From positions 124,001-188,000 of the forward strand of contig JANSXC010000013.1 of the NCBI GenBank assembly GCA_024743115.1: DNA of 64,000 nucleotides. The letters run 5' to 3'. The translations under genes and the position numbers were made by a program. The DNA is from a bacterium (GTDB taxonomy: Bacteria > Planctomycetota > UBA1135 > UBA2386). The notes under the pieces are model-generated. The model was not told the origin of the DNA. It saw only the letters and a list, made by a program, of their open reading frames with translations, and ran no database searches. This document shows positions 1 to 10,500 of this stretch, in pieces. Every line of letters begins with the position of its first letter. The first letter of the stretch is position 1.

Positions 1-661
1 CGCGCTCGAGGTCGGTGGACTGACGCCGACCGCGGGCCTGCTGGCCGCGATACGAGCGGCGGTAGACGTTCCCGTGTTCGCGATGGCACGACCACGGGCC
101 GGCGACTTCTGCTACACCGAGCCCGAGTTCGAGGTCCTGCTGCGCGATGTCGCCGAGCTGCGAGATCGCGGCGCCGACGGCGTCGTCACGGGCATGCTGG
201 ACGAACACGGCGAGATCGACCGCGGCCGCTTCGAACAGGTCCAGCGCTCCGCCGGACAGCTGCCGATTACGTGCCACCGCGCCTTCGACCTCACCTCAGA
301 TCCGCGGCGCGCGCTCGCCGCGCTGATCGAACTCGGTATTCCGCGGCTACTGACGTCGGGTCAGGCAGCCGCAGCGCCGGACGGCAGCGAGCTGATCGCC
401 AGCCTGGTCGAGGCGGCGAGTGAAGACATGATCGTCATGCCCGGCGCCGGTGTGCGCGCCGACAACGCCGCAGCACTCCTCGAAGCAACCCGCTGCCGCG
501 AGATCCACCTGTCGGCGACGACCTGGCAACCGAGCCCGATGCAGTTCCGCCGTGACGGTGTGTCGATGGGCGTCACGCTGCCGGGCGACGAGTATCAGGT
601 GCGACGGACCGACGGCGACGTCGTGCGCGCGGTAATCGCCGCGCTATCCTCCACACCATGA
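1..661 (+). CDS. cutC: CutC family protein (5' truncated by window edge)
   Basis: The reading frame is open from base 2 and ends at 659-661, so the N-terminus lies outside the window. About 219 residues are visible. The visible part begins ALEVGGLTPTAG and continues with PVFAMARPRAGDF, a GADGVVTG segment and PITCHRAFD, which are the hallmarks of the CutC TIM-barrel family; a late VMPGAGVRADN stretch matches the family's conserved C-terminal region. CutC was named for copper homeostasis in E. coli, but its biochemical role is unsettled, so a direct copper function is family knowledge rather than something visible here. The stop overlaps the start of the next gene by four bases (ATGA), implying translational coupling. 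Confidence 0.9.
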   Translation, partial: ALEVGGLTPTAGLLAAIRAAVDVPVFAMARPRAGDFCYTEPEFEVLLRDVAELRDRGADGVVTGMLDEHGEIDRGRFEQVQRSAGQLPITCHRAFDLTSDPRRALAALIELGIPRLLTSGQAAAAPDGSELIASLVEAASEDMIVMPGAGVRADNAAALLEATRCREIHLSATTWQPSPMQFRRDGVSMGVTLPGDEYQVRRTDGDVVRAVIAALSSTP

Positions 662-1131
662 GTTCTTCCGCCGAACTGCTCACCGACGTCGACCGCCTGC
701 TCGCGAGCGGCGTGGCCCCGCCGTGGGACGACCTGCTCGCCGCGCTGCTCACCCACTTCGACTGCGTCGTCGGCACCGTTCACGTGCTGCAGGACGACCG
801 CGTGCTCCACCTCACCGCCGACCGCGGTCTGCCGCCGCCCGTGCGCGACAAGGTCGCCATGGTCCCGATCGGCAAGGGCATGGCCGGCATCGCGGCCGAA
901 CGCAGAGAACCGGTCCAGGTGTGCAACCTCCAGACCGACGACAGCGGCGTCGTCCGCCCCGGTGCCAAGCTCACGCAGATGGAGGGTTCGATCGCGATCC
1001 CGATGCTCGACGGGGATCGATTGACGGGCGTGCTCGGCGTCGCCAAGCCCGTGGCCTACGACTTCACCGACGAAGAGAGCGCGACGCTGATGGCCGTCGG
1101 GGCGAAGGCCGCCGCGGCGCTCGCGAGCTGA
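658..1131 (+). CDS. GAF domain protein
   Basis: A 157-residue protein that is essentially one GAF domain. A helical start is followed by the segment HFDCVVGTVHVL, then a VPIGKGMAGIAAERREPV segment typical of GAF sensors, and a late GSIAIPMLDGDRLTGVLGV strand pair. GAF domains bind small ligands or chromophores or dimerise; no ligand can be named from this sequence. No output domain is attached, so it may work as a stand-alone sensor. A methionine-(R)-sulfoxide reductase of the free-Met type also has this fold, but its Cys triad is not evident here. The start overlaps the cutC stop by ATGA, so the two are likely cotranscribed. Confidence 0.75.
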   Translation: MSSSAELLTDVDRLLASGVAPPWDDLLAALLTHFDCVVGTVHVLQDDRVLHLTADRGLPPPVRDKVAMVPIGKGMAGIAAERREPVQVCNLQTDDSGVVRPGAKLTQMEGSIAIPMLDGDRLTGVLGVAKPVAYDFTDEESATLMAVGAKAAAALAS

Positions 1132-1148
1132 GTCGACCGCACCATCCG

Positions 1149-2474
1149 TCAGATCGCGAACCCATCCCGCTGCTGCACCCGCAACAGCGCGTTCGCGGCA
1201 TCGTCATCGAACTGCATGTTCGCGGCGTCCCACTTCAGCACCTTGCCGCGAGCGCCGCGGTAGGCCGCGTTCGCGAGCAGCACCGTCTCCGTGAGCGGGC
1301 CGCCGTAGGCGAACGAGCAGGTCGGCTGGGTGCGTTGCTGGCAGCACTGGATCCACTCCTTGTAGTGGCCGGGTGACGCCGGGATCGATTTCGGCGGCGC
1401 CTGCCAGGTATCGCGGCGGGCTTCGGGGCCGACGACGTGGCGGTTGTAGTCACTGATGAGCCAACCGTCGTCGCCGATGAACAACACGCCGTTGGTCCAC
1501 TTCTCGAGGCCGCGGTCGACGAGTTCCTGCTTCGGGCGATCCTTGCCGCCGTGCCAGTGCAGTTCGAGTGCAGCGCGATCCCCGCGCGCGGCGAACTCGT
1601 AGCGGCAGCGCAGAGCTCGGGGCGCGCAGTGCGGATGCGGCTCCTCGCCGTCGGCGCGGACCGTGCTCGGCGCATCGAGGTTCAGCGCCCAGAACGCGAG
1701 GTCGACGAAGTGACAACCCATGTCGGCCGTCGTGCCACCGCCGAACGCCCAGTAGCGCCGCCAACCGGCCGGATGATAATCACCGCGATAGTCCTGCTGC
1801 GCCGCGGGACCGAGCCAGAGATCGTAAGCGAGACCATCGGGCACCTCGCGCTCGGCAGGCAACTTCGCGGCCGACCAGTCCGTGCCGTTGACGAAGACGA
1901 TCACCTTGCGAACGGTGCCGACCGCACCCGCACGCACGGCCTCGACGACGCGGCGGTAGTTCTGGTTGGCGTGGATCTGAATGCCCATCTGCGTGACACA
2001 CTCGAACTCGACTGCGGCGCGCTGCAGTTTGCGCGCCTGTTCGATCGAATGCGTCAGCGGCTTCTCGCAGTAGACGTCGAGGCGGTTCTTCAGAGCGAGC
2101 ATCGCAGGCAGGTAGTGCGTGTGATCCGGCGTGCTGATCACGACGCCATCGATCTCCTTGCAGCGTTCGGCGCTGCCGAGCACTTCTCGGAAGTCGGATA
2201 TGAGCCGCGCACCCGGGTGCTTCTTGCCAGCCGCCGCGAGCCGACCGCCGTCGACGTCACAGAGATAGACGATGTTCTGATCCTTGACGCCGTTGAGGTT
2301 GCCACCGCCGCGACCGCCGACGCCGATCACGAGCAGCCGCATTTCCTGACGCAACCGGTCCGCACGCGGACGTTGCCCGGCCTGCCCGGGCAACGGCGAC
2401 GTGAGTCCGGCGACTGCGGTCGCGCCAGCCGATGCGGCAGCGGCGCGCAAGAACGTTCGACGAGAGGTGCCCAT
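1149..2474 (-). CDS. Tat-exported Gfo/Idh/MocA family oxidoreductase
   Basis: A 441-residue NAD(P)-dependent oxidoreductase. The N-terminus MGTSRRTFLRAAAASAG is a twin-arginine signal, so the folded protein is probably exported to the periplasm. The Rossmann glycine motif VIGVGGRGGGN follows, and the family's EKP motif is present as YCEKPLTHS. The C-terminal half contains the substrate-side domain with GGGTTADMGCHFVDLAFWAL. Family members act on sugars, inositols and related polyols; the substrate here is unknown. The open frame extends far upstream, but the start at 2474 is chosen because it places the Tat motif at the N-terminus; another ATG four codons earlier (2486) is possible. It is divergent from the thioesterase gene, separated by about 70 bases. 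Confidence 0.88.
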   Translation of the reverse strand: MGTSRRTFLRAAAASAGATAVAGLTSPLPGQAGQRPRADRLRQEMRLLVIGVGGRGGGNLNGVKDQNIVYLCDVDGGRLAAAGKKHPGARLISDFREVLGSAERCKEIDGVVISTPDHTHYLPAMLALKNRLDVYCEKPLTHSIEQARKLQRAAVEFECVTQMGIQIHANQNYRRVVEAVRAGAVGTVRKVIVFVNGTDWSAAKLPAEREVPDGLAYDLWLGPAAQQDYRGDYHPAGWRRYWAFGGGTTADMGCHFVDLAFWALNLDAPSTVRADGEEPHPHCAPRALRCRYEFAARGDRAALELHWHGGKDRPKQELVDRGLEKWTNGVLFIGDDGWLISDYNRHVVGPEARRDTWQAPPKSIPASPGHYKEWIQCCQQRTQPTCSFAYGGPLTETVLLANAAYRGARGKVLKWDAANMQFDDDAANALLRVQQRDGFAI

Positions 2475-2543
2475 CGCCGAGATCATCGCACCGGATCCCA
2501 ACAATTGCTCGCACCCGCAGTCGGACGACCCGATCATGCGCGC

Positions 2544-3005
2544 ATGACTCAGAGTCTGCAGGCCCACTACGCTCCGAAGAACGCGTGCTTCGGCTGTGGC
2601 CAGGCCAACCCCGACGGTCTCCGCATCGAGAGCTTCGTCGAGGGTGACGAGGTGGTCTGCACCTGGACCCCCAAGCCGATGCACGAAGCGTTTCCCGGCG
2701 TGCTCAACGGCGGCATCATCGGCGCACTGCTCGACTGCCACTGCAACTGGGCCGCGGCGTGGCACCTCATGGAACGCGCGGGCGCCGACGCCCCGCCGTG
2801 CACTGTCACGGCCGAGTATTCGATCAAACTGCGGCGGCCGACCCCGACCGACGGACCGGTGTCGCTGCGTGCAAGGATCACCGAGTCGAGCGACGACCGC
2901 GCGACGGTGACGGGCACGCTCGAAGCCGGCGGCCGGATCTGCGCAACGTGCGACGGGCTGTTCGTCGCCGTGCGCGAAGGCCACCCCGCGTTCCATCGCT
3001 GGTAG
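2544..3005 (+). CDS. hotdog-fold acyl-CoA thioesterase (PaaI-like)
   Basis: A 153-residue single hotdog-domain protein. The start MTQSLQAHYAPKN leads into an N-terminal CFGCGQANPDGLRI segment, which is common in PaaI-like thioesterases of this subgroup, followed by the core helix HEAFPGVLNGGIIGALLDCH, whose N-G-G-I and D residues line the usual active site region. The remaining strands (TAEYSIKLRRPTP, ARITESSDDRATVTGTL) complete the fold. Likely role: hydrolysis of an acyl-CoA or acyl-ACP thioester, substrate unknown. The ATG at 2544 was chosen over a much longer open frame because the upstream part is antisense to the oxidoreductase gene. It precedes the PLP enzyme gene by 18 bases and may be cotranscribed with it. 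Confidence 0.85.
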   Translation: MTQSLQAHYAPKNACFGCGQANPDGLRIESFVEGDEVVCTWTPKPMHEAFPGVLNGGIIGALLDCHCNWAAAWHLMERAGADAPPCTVTAEYSIKLRRPTPTDGPVSLRARITESSDDRATVTGTLEAGGRICATCDGLFVAVREGHPAFHRW

Positions 3006-3023
3006 GCTTCCTGGTAGTTCTCA

Positions 3024-4019
3024 ATGCGCCCGACGCCCACGATTCCGACGATCGAGCAGATCCAGCGCGCGTGGCAGCGCTTCGACGGCCACATCCGCGA
3101 GACCCCGAGCTGGGAGTGGGTGGGCCATCGGGTCGACCGGCTCAAACCGGCCGGCAGCACCCTGATGCTCAAGCTCGAACTGCTGCAGCACACGGGCACG
3201 TTCAAACCGCGCGGCGCCTTGACCGTGATGCGCGAACTCACGCCGGAGCAGCTCGAACGCGGGATCGTCGGGGTCAGCGCCGGCAACCACGGCATGGCGA
3301 TCGCGTTCGCGGCATCGCGGCTCGGGACGCGCGCCACGGTCGTGATGCCGAAGACCGCCAATCCCGCGCGTGTCGCAGCTTGCCGAGCGCTGGGCGCCGC
3401 AACCGAACTCACGGACGACATCGCGACCGCGTTCGCGCGCGCCGAGGTGATGCAGGCCGAGGGCAAGTTCTTCGTCCATCCGTTCGAGGGCCCTCTGACG
3501 GCACTCGGTACCGCAACGCTCGGACTCGAGTTCCTGCGGCAGGTCGGCAAGCTCGATGCCCTGATCGTCGCGATCGGCGGTGGCGGACTCGCTGCCGGCG
3601 TCGCGTGCGCCGTCAAGCAGCTGCAGCCGAAGTGTCGGATCTACGGCGTCGAGCCCGTTGGCGCCGACACGATGCGCCGCAGCTTCGAAGCCGGCTCCCC
3701 GCAGGCGATCGACGCGGTGCGAACGATCGCCGACAGCCTCGGCGCCCCGGCGGCGATGCCGCACTCGTTCGAACTTTGCCGCAACCACATCGACGAGCTC
3801 GTGCAGGTCACCGACGACGAACTCTGCAGCGCGATGGCACTCTTGTTCGCCGACGCCAAGCTCGCGGTCGAGCCCGCCGGCGCTGCGTCGACCGCGGCGA
3901 TGCTGCAGCTCGGCGACCGTCTCGCGGATCAACGCGTCGGCATCATCGTCTGCGGCGCCAACGTCGACCCCGACACCCACGCCGAATGCCTGCAGCGCGG
4001 CCGCGACGGCATCGTGTAG
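3024..4019 (+). CDS. threonine/serine dehydratase-like PLP enzyme
   Basis: A 331-residue fold-type II pyridoxal-phosphate enzyme. The Schiff-base lysine sits in GTFKPRGA near residue 60, the substrate loop is SAGNHGMAIA, and the phosphate-binding glycine loop is AIGGGGLAAG near residue 190. No C-terminal ACT regulatory domain is present, so it resembles catabolic threonine dehydratase, serine racemase or hydroxyaspartate dehydratase rather than the feedback-inhibited biosynthetic IlvA. The expected reaction is beta-elimination of Thr or Ser to a 2-oxo acid and ammonia; exact substrate cannot be read from the sequence. It is followed nine bases later by a small membrane protein. Confidence 0.85.
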   Translation: MRPTPTIPTIEQIQRAWQRFDGHIRETPSWEWVGHRVDRLKPAGSTLMLKLELLQHTGTFKPRGALTVMRELTPEQLERGIVGVSAGNHGMAIAFAASRLGTRATVVMPKTANPARVAACRALGAATELTDDIATAFARAEVMQAEGKFFVHPFEGPLTALGTATLGLEFLRQVGKLDALIVAIGGGGLAAGVACAVKQLQPKCRIYGVEPVGADTMRRSFEAGSPQAIDAVRTIADSLGAPAAMPHSFELCRNHIDELVQVTDDELCSAMALLFADAKLAVEPAGAASTAAMLQLGDRLADQRVGIIVCGANVDPDTHAECLQRGRDGIV

Positions 4020-4027
4020 GCCGAACC

Positions 4028-4573
4028 ATGCGCAAGCTCACACTGATCGGAGTGCTGTTCGTCGTCGCCGGCTTTGGCGGAGGCATGGGCTCCTTTGCGG
4101 CCCTGGCCTGGTCCGGCGAGACGATGGTCGAATCCGAGTGGCCACCGAAGAAGGACGGGCAACCGCGCATCGAAGCCCTCGAGTTCGACCTCACACCGGA
4201 CATGAATCCCCTCGCCATGACCGTCTCGACCGAGGACGGCGGTGCGCGGGCCACCGTGACCGTGCGTGACCCGGCCGGCGAGGTCGTGTTCGAAGACTCC
4301 CAATCCAGCGACCCCGGCAGCACGGTCGCGTGGTTCTTCGCACCGATCGAAGCGTCGAGTGCCGGCAAGCATCGCTTCGACGTCGCGTTCAATCGCGACA
4401 TCGACGCCGCCGTCAACGTGCGCAAGAACGCCATGGTGATCCACGTCGGGTGGATCTTCGCGGCACTCGGCGCGATGTTCGTCGGCTTCGGGATCCTCTT
4501 CGTAGCGTCGATCCGACACGCCACCAAGACGATGCGTGAGCTGCGGAATGCGCCGCTCCGTGGCGGTGAGTAG
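4028..4573 (+). CDS. unknown membrane protein with two TM helices
   Basis: A 181-residue protein not assigned to a family. Residues about 4-27 (TLIGVLFVVAGFGGGMG...) form a first membrane helix, residues 30-135 form a hydrophilic, probably extracytoplasmic beta-rich domain, and residues 137-160 (VGWIFAALGAMFVGFGILFV) form a second helix followed by a short basic tail. The central domain has a segment RATVTVRDPAGEVVFED that looks like an immunoglobulin-like or emp24-like strand pattern, but no named domain is secure. The start at 4028 places the hydrophobic helix directly at the N-terminus. It follows the PLP enzyme closely and converges with the polyketide synthase gene. Confidence 0.7.
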   Translation: MRKLTLIGVLFVVAGFGGGMGSFAALAWSGETMVESEWPPKKDGQPRIEALEFDLTPDMNPLAMTVSTEDGGARATVTVRDPAGEVVFEDSQSSDPGSTVAWFFAPIEASSAGKHRFDVAFNRDIDAAVNVRKNAMVIHVGWIFAALGAMFVGFGILFVASIRHATKTMRELRNAPLRGGE

Positions 4574-4596
4574 CCTGCCGAAGAACCGGGAGCGAT

Positions 4597-7500
4597 TCAG
4601 TCCGCGGTTTCGAACTCGGCGATGGCCTGATTCATCGCCGCCATGTACTCGCGACACAGGATCTGCACGTTCGGCTCGGTGCACATCGTGAAGTGATCCC
4701 CCGGACACTTGACGACCGTGATGCCACCCAGGACGAAGGGCTTCCAGCCGAGCTCGTCATCGAAGACGTAGCGCGTGCCGCCCATCGCCTCCGTCGAGCC
4801 GAACATCCAGGTCTTGCCGGGGTAGGGCTTGACCTGATGGCGATAGAACGCGCGCTCGAACGCGAACTGCACGTCCTCCCCACGCATCGCCTGTGGCATC
4901 ACGCCACCCTGCTGCCGAGCCTCTTCGGTGCGCCGCGCCGAGACCCAGCGATCGAGCTTCATGCGCAGGATCCGAATCGGATACATCGGCCCCTTCTTCA
5001 GGACGCGCCCGACGTGGATCAGCGCGCGCGACAGCTTGCTGCGCTGACGCATCTGCGGGCACCACGTATCGATCATACCGAGGAACGCGACCCGCTCGCC
5101 GACCGCGAGCAGCTGCTGCGCCATCTCGTAGGCAACGACGCCACCGCCGCTGTAACCGCCTAGGTAGTACGGACCGCGCGGTTGCACTTCGCGCAACTCC
5201 GCGAGGTAGGCCTGCGCCATCTCATCGATCGTCTGATGTGGCGTCTGCTTGCCGTCGACACCCCGCGCCTGCAGGCCGTAGACCGGCTGGTCCTTCCCGA
5301 AGTAGTGCGCGAGGTCGCGGAAGCCGAGCACGTTGCCGCCCGCTCCGTGCACGAGGAACAGTTTGGGCCGCGCGCCCTCGGTCTGGATCGGCACGATGTG
5401 ATAGCCACGCTTCTGTGCCACCGACCGCGCGGGTTCCGTACCGGGTTCGGGCAGATCCAGCTCCTCACGCACGACCGCCGCGAGCTTGCGAACGGTGCCG
5501 GCGGTGAGAAGCGTCGACAGTTCGAGGTCGATGCCGAAATCCTTGTGCAGCCGCGCGAACAACCGCACGGCGAGCAGCGAGTGGCCGCCGAGTTCGAAGA
5601 AGTCCTGATCGAGCCCCGGATGATCGACTCCGAGCAGGTCCGCAAACCCGGCGATGAGCTTGCGCTCCACCTCGTCGCGCGGCTCTTCGCCACCCTCCGC
5701 GCCGGCAGGTGCCTCGGCCGGCGCCACGTTCGACACCGGCTTCTCGGGTGGCAACGACAGCCAGCGCGCGACGCGCTGAACATCCATCGACGACACCACG
5801 ACCTGCGCCTCGCCGGTCGCGAGCGCGCGCTCGAGTCCGGCCATACCTTCGGGTCCCGTGATGCCACGCGCAAGGATCGCCCGGATCCGCGGCACGGGTT
5901 CGGCGATCGGCCTCTTCACGTTGCCCCGCCGAGGCTCCGTCGCCTTGGCCGCCGCAATGCCGAAGCCGCCGCCGCGCACGCCGAACAACTGCAGACCTCG
6001 CAGCTCGGCCACGACGATGCCTTCGGTCGAAGCGAGCACGAGATCGAGCGTGCCGAGACGTGACCGTTCGTCGAAACCCTGTCGTGTCGCGAACGCAAAG
6101 ACCTCCGCGGGCAACCGCCCGGACACGATGACCTCGTCGCACCCGACCGGCACGAAGAGCGCGTCCTCGTGCCCGGCTGCGAGCAACCGGATGCCACAAC
6201 CGAACGCTGCGTCGACCAACGCCGGGTGCAGCGCATGCACGGAGAGGTCGTTGTGATGCACAGCGGGCAACTCGAGGCGCCCGAGGGCCGCTTCCTCGCT
6301 GAGCGCGAGTTCTCGCACGGCCTGCCAGCGTGGTCCGAAATCGACGAGCGCCGATTGATCTTCGACGACTGCAGCCGTCGGCGCGGCCCCACGCCACTCC
6401 GCGAGGTCGATGCGCCCGAGCCCGGCGGCTCCGACCTTGGCGACAGCGCGCGCATGCGTTGTGCGCGCGAACACGTCTGCTTCGCCGGGGCTCGCGCTCT
6501 GGATCCGAACGCTGTAACCCCACGAGTGTTCACGAACGGCCACGAAGACCTGCAGCGACGACTCGCCGGGAAAGGCGAGCGGACTCAGGAACTCGACGTT
6601 CTCGAACGTCACACTGCCGCAGTTCGCGATCACTCGCACGGCAGCCGTCATGAGTTCGAGATGCCCGGTGCCGGGCATCAGGCAATCGCCACCGCGAATC
6701 CGGTGCTCGCTGAGCTGCCAGTCGGTCGCCGGCGACCACGGACGCGAGAACTCGATCTCGTCCCCGCGTTGGCCGCGAGCGCCGAGCCACGCAGGTGCCG
6801 TGCCGACGCTGTCGTCGTCACCACGTGCGAGCATCCCCACGTCCTGCCAGACGCCCCAGTCGATCGCGAGGGTGCGACCCGAACGATGGACGCTCCGCCA
6901 GTGCGCGAACGAATCCAACGCCGCGTTCGCCGCCGCGTAGTCACACTGACCCGGAATCCCCGCGAGCCCGCTCGTCGATGCGAACGCGACGAACACATCG
7001 AGGTCGAGATCGGCCGTCGCCTCGTCGAGCGCGAGCGCACCACCCACCTTGGGCCCGAGCATGCGGTCGATCTGCTCCGGCGTTCGCAGCTGGATCAGGC
7101 CATCGTCGAGCACGCCAGCCGCGTGGATCACCCCGTGAACGGCACCGAAACGTGCGACGGCATCCCGCACGAGACCGACGACCGCTTCGCGATCACTGAC
7201 GTCGACAGCGCAGATCATCACCTCGCTGCCCGCGGCCTCGAGCGCCTGGACGCGCTGGATCAGACGCGCCTCGCGATCGCCACGCCGGAGTTCCAGCCAG
7301 CGATCCCAGAGTTCGCGCGGCGGCAGGCCGCGGCGACCGACGAGCACGAGCTTCGCAGCGACCTGCGACGCCAGGTGCTCCGCGACCTCGAGCCCGATGC
7401 CACCGAGACCACCCGTGACGACGTAGACTCCGCCCTGGCGCCAGATACTCGCGTCCGACGCCCGCCCGCCGTCGCCACTCCCGGCTTCCGAGGCGACCAG

Positions 7501-10500
7501 CTCGCAGACGTGTCGTTCGCCGCCACGAAGCGCGACGTGAAGCGGCGAATCACCGGCTTCGATCTCGCGCCGCAGCGCGAGGGCCAGCTCGGCCGCGGAC
7601 CGGTTCTCGCCGCCGATATCGATGCAACGCGTGCGCGCGCCGTCGTACTCCCGCGATGCAACGCGCAGGAAGCCCGCGACGACACCCTGCCCCGGCCGGG
7701 CCATCGGCTCGGTCGCAACGCGCACCGCGCCACTCGTCACTGCCAGGAAGCGTGCGCTGCCGGCAACGTCCGCACGGCCCAGTGCCTGCCAGATCAGGGC
7801 GAGCGACCGCACGAGTTCCTCCGCTTCGCCGCCGTCGAGCGGCGCAGCGAAGAGCACGCGCGTCGGCGCACCGACTTCGAGGGCGATGGCCGCGAGGGCG
7901 CGATCCCACGCCTCGGGCTCCCCCCAAGGCAACTGCCACATCCTGCCATCGTTCGATTCGCCGGCGGCCGGCAGAACGAACGCCGCTTCGCCGCCAGCCG
8001 CCCGCACGTGCTGCGCGAAGTGTTCCCCGAACTCACCGCCACCGAGCACGAGCCAGTTGGCGCCATCGTCGGGCCGCACGTTCTCCGGCAGCTCCTGCTG
8101 CCGAAACTCGGGACGGCGCACCCAGTCCGCGACGGGCAACCGTGTCGGCGCGACGGGCTCGTCATCGCTGCGCAGCACGCCTTCGTGACCGACGACGGCA
8201 CCGGGCTCGATCCAGTGCCGCTCACGCTGGAACTCGTACGTCGGCAGCGGCACCCGGTGCCGCGTCGCGCTGACCTCGTCACCGCCATGGAACGCGCGCC
8301 AGTCGATCTCTACACCGCACTGCCAGAGCCGACCGACGGCCTCGATCGCGAACTCGTCGGAAGCGCGTGGGTCCTTCGGGTGCGGCACGGTCACGAACCC
8401 GGGACTCTTCTTCGCGCGCTGATGCATCCGCACGAGCGTGGTCAACGCCTTGCCCGGTCCGACTTCGACGAAGACGCGATCACCGCCCTGCAGCAGTGTT
8501 GCCACCCCGTCCTGGAACCGCACCGTCCGCCGCAGGTGTTCGACCCAGTACTCGGGGTCCGCCACGCGTTGGGTGTCGATCCAGTCGCCGGTCACGTTCG
8601 AGATCCACGGCTTCTCCGCGGGCTGCAGCTCGAGCGCGCGCAGCCCGTCGCGATAGCGATCGAGCACCGGGTCGAGCATGTGCGAATGCGCCGCGACGCC
8701 GATCCTCAGCCGCTGGTAGTCGATGCCGCGTTCGGTCAGCACGGCCTCGGCCTTTTCGATTGCCGCAACGGTCCCCGCAACCGCGGCGAGCTCCGGCGCA
8801 TTCGCGGCCGCGAGTGACAGTTCGCCGTTCATCAGCGAATGCACTTCGTCAGGCGGCATCGACACCGTGAGCACGGCGCCACCCGTGGCTTCCTCGAGCA
8901 GTTCACCGCGCAGCGCCAGCGCCTGCATGACCTGCGGCAGCGTGAAGGTGCCGCCGAGCGTGGCAGCGACGTATTCTCCCAGGCTGTGGCCGAGCATCGC
9001 GTCGGGCTCGATACCGAACGCCATCAGCGTGCGGGCGAGCGAGTATTCGACGACGAAGAGCGAGGACAACAGCAGGCGCGGCCGCTCCATGCGCTCGCCG
9101 TTGTCCGCACCGGCGAGTTCGCCATAGAGCAGGCTCTTCACCTCGGCGGCGAGTTCGGGCTGCATCGCCGCGAGACACTCGTCGGCATGCTGGCGGAACG
9201 TGGGCTCGTGCTCGTAGAGCTCGCGCGTCATGCCCGGGTACTGCGCGCCGCCGCCCGGGAACAAGAACACGACCGAGGGTTCACGCGCGGGCGCGTCACG
9301 CAGCCCGGCGCGGAAGTCGGGCGACTCGAGCTGCTGCGCGAGCTCATCGGCGCCCGCACCAACCGCGATCCCACGCCGCTCGAACGCCTTGCGGCCGGTC
9401 TGCAGCGTCCACGCAACATCCGCGAGGTCGGCAGCCGAAACGGTGCGCAGGTGCCGCGCGAGGTTCTTCGCGTTGCCGAGCACGGCGCCGTCGACCTTGC
9501 CGCTCACGGGCAGCAGTTGGCAGCGACGCGGATATGCGGACCCGGGCGCGACAGCCGTCGCCGGCACGGATTCCTTCACGAGCACGTGCGCGTTGGTGCC
9601 ACCGACGCCGAGTGAGCTCACACCGGCGATGCGCGCGGTGCGCTCCGGGCGCGGCCACTCGCGGTTCTCGTTGACGACGAAGAACGGGCTGCTCGGGAAA
9701 TCGATCAGCGGGTTGGGGCGCTCGAAGTTGAGACTCTTCGGGATCTCGCCGTGCTGCATCGCGAGCACGGCCTTGAGGAAGCCCGCGACGCCCGCCGCAG
9801 TGTCGAGATGGCCGATGTTGGTCTTGACCGAACCGATACCGCAGAAGCCGTTCTTCTGAGTGCCAACGCGAAACGCCTGCGTCAGCGCCTCGATCTCGAT
9901 CGGATCGCCAACCGAGGTCCCGGTGCCGTGCGCCTCGATGTACTGCACGTCGCCGGCATCGATGTCGGCGAGCGCGAGCGCCTCCGCGACGACCTCGGCG
10001 TAGCCGTCGACGCTCGGCGCGAGATAGCTGACCTTGCGCGCGCCATCGTTGTTGACCGCCGACCCCGCGACGACCGCGTGGATTGTGTCGCCGTCGGCGA
10101 TCGCGTCCTCGAGCCGCCGCAACAGCACGACGCCGGCGCCACTGCCGAAGATCGTGCCCTTGCTCTTGGCATCGAACGTGCGGCAGTGCCCGTCCGGCGA
10201 CAGCACTTCGCCTTCCTTGTAGAGGTAGCCGCGGTCCTGCGGCACGAGGATCGTCACCCCACCAGCGAGCGCCATCTCGCACTCACCCGACAGCAGACTC
10301 TGCGCGGCCTGATGGATCGCGACGAGCGACGTCGAGCACGCGGTCAGCACGTTGACGCTCGGTCCGCGCAGATCGAACTGGTAGCTCGTCCGCGTCGCGA
10401 GGAAGTCCTTGTCGTTGCCCGTGTGCCGGATCAGGAACATGCCGATCCGGCGGACGAGGTCCGGATTGGTCAAGATGTTGTGCAGCAGGTAGGTGTCCAT

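Noticed and set aside
6169-8817. An 882-codon open frame on the plus strand inside the polyketide synthase gene
   Set aside because: It is antisense to conserved KR, DH and AT motifs of the synthase; such long antisense frames are expected at this GC content, and the translation has no domain.
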